From positions 1-33,913 of the forward strand of contig LNFB01000217.1 in the NCBI GenBank assembly GCA_001464385.1: a stretch of DNA of 33,913 nt. The letters are read 5' to 3'. This document shows, in pieces, positions 30,525 to 33,913 of the stretch (position 1 is the first letter of the stretch; each line of letters opens with the position of its first letter). This stretch comes from Deltaproteobacteria bacterium Ga0077550 (GTDB lineage: Bacteria > Myxococcota_A > Polyangia > Nannocystales > Nannocystaceae). A model generated the notes under the pieces. It worked only from the letters and a program-made list of their open reading frames with translations. It was not told the DNA's origin and did no database searches. Both the position numbers and the translations under genes were made by a program.

Positions 30525-31816
30525 CAGGCGGCGTCCTGCACATCGAGCTCGCGCCAGCTCGGCCCGAGCAGCGCGACCATGCGGGCCTCGATCACCGGCG
30601 CGAGGCCGGCGTGGCGTGGGGTCGCGGCGAGTCGCAACATCGCGACGCCGAGGGCGGGCAGCGTCGAGGTGCGCCGCGCGTCGGCATCGAGTTGCTCGGC
30701 GACGCCGAGGGCGGCGATGCCGAGCGCCCACGCGCGGATACCGTTGCCGGCGTGCTCATAGCAGTACGAGGCCATGCGTCGCGACTCGAGTCGCATCCGT
30801 GTGTCCTCGAGGGCGTCGGCGAGCGCGGCCGCGGCGTCGTAGCGCTCGGCGCCGAGGGCGAAGGCGCCGGCGGCGACGCAGCACGCGCCCTGGGCGAGCA
30901 CCGCGTCGAGCCGCAGGCCGAGGCCGAAGCTCTCGCCGCGGGCGTGGGCCGTGACGGCGTGGTGCTCGGCGTCGCGGTAGCCCCGGATCGCGCCGGCGTG
31001 ATCCCCCGCGCCGAGCGATCCGCTCGCCATCGCGAACGCGACGGCGAACTGCAGGTGCGCCCATCCGTTGGCCTGGGCGATCGCGTCGGCGCGCGCGGCC
31101 CGATCGCGGGCGAGCGCCATGTCGTCGCGGGCGAGCGCGGCGCTCATCTCGACGAAGGCCTGGCGGAACTGGCCGGGGGGCGCGTCACCGCCGGGCGCCT
31201 GCGCCGAGAGCTCGACGTACGCCGTCGGCATGTCGAGCCCGGCGACGACGGTGCGCACGCGGCTCGCCTGTTGCACCGCGATCGGGGCCAGGGCCGCGGT
31301 GTCGCTGCGATCGACGAGGATCACGCGGACGCCCGCGTCGGGCAGCGCCGCGACGAGGCGTCCGAGCCAGCCGATCCACGCGCTGGCGTCCCGGACGGCG
31401 CGTGGCTCGAGGACGACGACGAGGTGACGGACCATCGGCTGGTGATGCCGCCACAGCGAGCCGAGCGCGGCGCAGAGGCTCGCGACGTCGTCGGCCGTGG
31501 CCGCAGGCGCGCGCCATCCGGTGACCACGCCCGATGCGGCGAGCTGCGGCGCGGCGACGTCGTACTCGCGGACGATCCACGCGCGCACGTCGAGGCCGTA
31601 CCGCGCCGCGGCCTCGAATGGCAGGTCGACGCGGAGGAACACGTCGTCGGTGTCGGCCGACGGCAGCGACTCGAGCGTGAAGAACGTGTCGAGCATCCGC
31701 CACTCGTCGTCGGCGATGAGCCAGTGCAGCGCGCGGGCGCGCTGGTCCTCGGCGAACGCACACCACTGGGTGCGCAGTCGCGTGAGGCGCTCGGCGATCG
31801 GGTTGGCGGCCACCAC
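30524..31816 (-). CDS. TPR-like accessory protein upstream of the Rhs effector
   Basis: This 430-residue soluble protein has an alpha/beta N-terminal half (ALHWLIADDEWRMLDTFF, DVFLRVDLPFEAAARYG, RHLVVVLEPRAV). Its C-terminal half is helical with TPR-like pairs (FVEMSAALARDDMALARDRA, GDHAGAIRGYRDAEHH). The GTG at 31814-31816 follows AGGACGACC, a reasonable ribosome binding site. Its TGA overlaps the Rhs ATG, so the two products are made in step. Proteins at this place often act as loading chaperones or adaptors for Rhs effectors. This one is not an EagR (DUF1795) type by anything I can see, so an adaptor role is inferred from position alone. First gene of the four-gene toxin operon. Confidence 0.82.
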   Translation of the reverse strand: MVAANPIAERLTRLRTQWCAFAEDQRARALHWLIADDEWRMLDTFFTLESLPSADTDDVFLRVDLPFEAAARYGLDVRAWIVREYDVAAPQLAASGVVTGWRAPAATADDVASLCAALGSLWRHHQPMVRHLVVVLEPRAVRDASAWIGWLGRLVAALPDAGVRVILVDRSDTAALAPIAVQQASRVRTVVAGLDMPTAYVELSAQAPGGDAPPGQFRQAFVEMSAALARDDMALARDRAARADAIAQANGWAHLQFAVAFAMASGSLGAGDHAGAIRGYRDAEHHAVTAHARGESFGLGLRLDAVLAQGACCVAAGAFALGAERYDAAAALADALEDTRMRLESRRMASYCYEHAGNGIRAWALGIAALGVAEQLDADARRTSTLPALGVAMLRLAATPRHAGLAPVIEARMVALLGPSWRELDVQDAA

Positions 31817-31925
31817 GGTCGTCCTGTTGGAGTGGCAACCTCCTCGGTGTGACAGCGGGCCGATGCCGGCCGAACGGCCACCACGGGGCCACCGTCACAT
31901 CCGCGCGTCGACGACTCTGTCGGTC
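31817..31925. promoter_or_regulatory. Divergent control region between the Rhs operon and vgrG
   Basis: These 109 bases must hold the promoters of both the minus-strand toxin operon and plus-strand vgrG. I see a widely spaced inverted repeat TGTGAC (31848-31853) and GTCACA (31894-31899), and a GGCCG...CGGCC dyad between them. I cannot name convincing -35/-10 pairs, and no spacing-correct sigma-54 site is present. The vgrG ATG has no clear ribosome binding site. Confidence 0.4.
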
Positions 31926-33913
31926 ATGCCGCAGGATCCCCACGTCGCTGGTGCACGCCTCGACGAGGTGGAGTACGCGTTCCACCTCGTCGATGCGTCG
32001 GGCGACCCGGGCGCCTTCGAGGTGCTGCGCGCCCACTGGGTCGAGGAGGTCTCGCGGGCCTACGAGCTGACGCTCGACCTCGTCACCGCCGACACCGGCC
32101 TGTCGATCGACGACCTCATCGGGGCGTCGTGTGCCCTGGAGCTCGGTCGCACGGTGCTCCGGTCGGTCCACGGGATCATCCGCCGCGTGGATTGGATCGG
32201 GCACGGCGCCGATCACCTCGAGCTGCGGGTGCACGTCGTGCCCGCGTGGTCGCTGCTCGAGCAGCGCGTCGACTCGCGCATCTTCCAGGATCTCACCGTC
32301 CCCGAGATCCTCGAGGCGGTGCTCGCCGGGCCCCTGGACGAGTACGGCCGCCGCGTCGATCTCTCGCGCCTGCAGGCCGAGTACCCGCGGCGCGACTACT
32401 GCGTGCAATTCCGGGAGTCCGACCTCGCCTTCGCGTCGCGGCTGATGGCCGAGGAGGGGATCTCGTTCGTCTTCGATCAGAGCGACGACGACGCGGCCGA
32501 GGTGCTGGTGCTCGTCGATGACAACGCCCAGTTCGAGGAGCTCGCGCTCGAGACCGAGGGGGAGATCCCGATCATCGGTCACCGGCCGGAGTCGGTCGAT
32601 CGCGAGTCGCTCCAGCGGTTGCAGTGGAGCCGGACCGACCGCACCTCGGCCGTGCTGCTGCGCACCTACAACTGGCGCGCGCCCGCCGAGCCCACGGACG
32701 CCGCCGACAGCGTCGAGGCCCCGCGTGGGCGCGTGCGCGAGGCGTATCACCACGACAGCAGGCGCCACGTGACCGACGCGCGCGACGACGCCGGCTACGA
32801 CGGCACCGACGATCAGGTGGCGCGGCCGGCCCTGCACCGACGTGAGCAGCTCGCGGCGTCGATGCGACGTGCGGTCGGGCAGTCGAACGTGTCGTCGATG
32901 ACGGCCGGCCGCACGATCACGGTGGGTCGGCATCCCCTCGGCGAGCTCGACGGCGCGCGCGTGCTGGTGACCCGGGTCGAGCACACGGGCTCGTGCCCGG
33001 AGCGGGACGTGGCGGCGATCACCCTCGAGGCCAACCGCTACTCCAACCAGCTCGAGTGCCTGCCCGTCGACGTGCCGCTGCGGCCGCCGCTGGCGCCCGC
33101 CAAGCCCCGCGTCCACGGACCGCTGACGGCGCGCGTGACCGGGCCCGCCGGCGAGGAGATCCACACCGACGCCCACGGTCGCATCCGCATCAAGTTCCAC
33201 TGGGACCGCTGCAACCCCGAGGACGACACCGCGTCGTGCTGGGTCCGCGTCGCGCAGATGTGGGCGGGCGCCGGCTGGGGCACGTGGTTCCTGCCGCGGG
33301 TCGGCATGGAGGTGGTGGTGCAGTTCCTCGACGGCGATCCCGATCAGCCGCTCGTCGTCGGCTGCGTCTACAACGGCAGCAACGGCGTGCCGTACACCCT
33401 GCCGGACGACAAGACCAAGTCGACGATCCGCACCCGCAGCTCCCCGGGCTCCGAGGGCTTCAACGAGCTGCGCTTCGAGGACGCCGCCGGCAACGAGGAG
33501 ATCTACGTCCACGCGCAGAAGGACCACAACATCGAGGTGCTCAACGATCACACCCGCAAGGTCGACGCGAACGAGACCGTGACGGTGGGCGGCAATCGCG
33601 TGGTCACGATCCAAGGCAACCACCTCGTCGAGGTGAAGGGCGATCCCGCGGAGAGCAAGAACGGCGACAACACCGGCGGCTCGTCGTTCAAGGGCAGCAG
33701 CACCGCGGTCACGGGGGACTACAAGTGCACCGCGTCCGCGACCGCGTACATCAGCGCGCCGGACAGCATCACGCTCGAGTGCCCGGGCAGCTCGATCAAG
33801 CTCGAGCCGGGCAAGATCACCCTGTGCGCGGGGGGTGGCGCGACCATCGTGCTCGACGCCAATGCGCTGATGCAGTCGGCTGCCGGCGCCAAGGTGCTGC
33901 TCGACGGCAACGC
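31926..33913 (+). CDS. vgrG: Type VI secretion spike protein VgrG (3' end outside the window)
   Basis: This frame runs open to the window end: 662 full codons are visible and no stop. The N-terminal gp27-like part has RAYELTLDLVT, IRRVDWIGHG and LEQRVDSRIFQDLTVPEILEAVL, and the phage-baseplate-type ESDLAFASRLMAEEGISFVF. The gp5-like OB-fold part has the Vgr hallmarks DAHGRIRIKFHWDR, SCWVRVAQMWAGAGWGTWFLPRVG and DPDQPLVVGCVYNG. The Vgr-specific ending NELRFEDAAGNEEIYVHAQKD leads into a beta-helix needle (DHTRKVDANETVTVGGNR). VgrG trimers tip the T6SS tube and carry PAAR/Rhs cargo. The divergent Rhs operon fits this cargo. Whether a C-terminal extension follows cannot be seen. Confidence 0.96.
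   Translation, partial: MPQDPHVAGARLDEVEYAFHLVDASGDPGAFEVLRAHWVEEVSRAYELTLDLVTADTGLSIDDLIGASCALELGRTVLRSVHGIIRRVDWIGHGADHLELRVHVVPAWSLLEQRVDSRIFQDLTVPEILEAVLAGPLDEYGRRVDLSRLQAEYPRRDYCVQFRESDLAFASRLMAEEGISFVFDQSDDDAAEVLVLVDDNAQFEELALETEGEIPIIGHRPESVDRESLQRLQWSRTDRTSAVLLRTYNWRAPAEPTDAADSVEAPRGRVREAYHHDSRRHVTDARDDAGYDGTDDQVARPALHRREQLAASMRRAVGQSNVSSMTAGRTITVGRHPLGELDGARVLVTRVEHTGSCPERDVAAITLEANRYSNQLECLPVDVPLRPPLAPAKPRVHGPLTARVTGPAGEEIHTDAHGRIRIKFHWDRCNPEDDTASCWVRVAQMWAGAGWGTWFLPRVGMEVVVQFLDGDPDQPLVVGCVYNGSNGVPYTLPDDKTKSTIRTRSSPGSEGFNELRFEDAAGNEEIYVHAQKDHNIEVLNDHTRKVDANETVTVGGNRVVTIQGNHLVEVKGDPAESKNGDNTGGSSFKGSSTAVTGDYKCTASATAYISAPDSITLECPGSSIKLEPGKITLCAGGGATIVLDANALMQSAAGAKVLLDGN

Noticed and set aside
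26679..30761. Plus-strand open frame of about 1360 codons opposite the Rhs gene
   Set aside because: Low-complexity Arg/Val/Ala composition and no motifs. The minus strand has PAAR-like and YD-repeat sequence throughout.
31848..31899. TGTGAC...GTCACA as a CRP-type operator in the vgrG control region
   Set aside because: The half-sites are 40 bases apart; CRP sites have a six-base spacer. Kept only as an unexplained wide inverted repeat.

Overview
The window is 33.9 kb of very GC-rich bacterial DNA with about 25 protein genes. It most likely comes from a myxobacterium (Myxococcota), possibly of the Nannocystis/Polyangium kind. This is an inference from the base composition, the density of small and large lipoproteins (10-11 of the genes), the Cys-rich 'Dickkopf-like' secreted proteins, a von Willebrand A lipoprotein, giant TPR proteins and a type VI secretion (T6SS) Rhs/VgrG cluster. 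High GC creates long open frames opposite many genes. I left these out and kept frames with recognisable domains, secretion signals, ribosome binding sites and sensible packing. No tRNA, rRNA, CRISPR array or insertion sequence is visible. No gene-free stretch exceeds 300 bases; bases 1-89 hold nothing I recognise.

Region 1 (90-5663), housekeeping and envelope: an AraC-type regulator followed by a VOC/glyoxalase-fold protein, preceded on the same strand by a Cys-rich lipoprotein; a two-gene lipoprotein operon of unknown function (4615 to 2532); divergently, erpA for iron-sulfur cluster delivery, with a plausible promoter and a leader hairpin; then a small Cys-rich lipoprotein.

Region 2 (5808-14806): a 1291-residue TPR protein with a C39-like cysteine peptidase domain set inside the repeats; a PPOX-type FMN flavoprotein; lipoproteins on both strands; a two-gene lipoprotein operon (12134-12951); and a VWA-domain lipoprotein. 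Convergent gene pairs are separated by very strong GC hairpins (11261-11292, 14773-14793). Two lipoprotein genes have hairpins at or next to their ribosome binding sites.

Region 3 (14807-21695, all minus): a 648-residue lipoprotein ending in a pilin-helix-like segment; a 110-bp cluster of palindromes; RNase Z tightly coupled to a single-span membrane protein that carries an 18-bp coding minisatellite; a Cys-rich putative lipoprotein; and a GAF-histidine kinase-receiver hybrid sensor.

Region 4 (21831-33913), a T6SS polymorphic-toxin island: an OmpA-type protein with a peptidoglycan-binding-like insert overlaps an unrecognised 589-residue protein. Convergent to these is a compact four-gene operon: TPR-like accessory protein, a 1323-residue PAAR-like/Rhs effector with a C-terminal HDH-type putative nuclease, a probable immunity protein and a second unknown protein. 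Divergent from the operon is vgrG, cut by the window end. The likely logic is that VgrG forms the puncturing spike, the Rhs protein rides on it through its PAAR-like head, the 430-residue protein helps load it, and the small gene directly after the toxin protects the producer. The most novel candidates are the Rhs C-terminal toxin with its neighbours and the 589-residue protein at 23549-25318.
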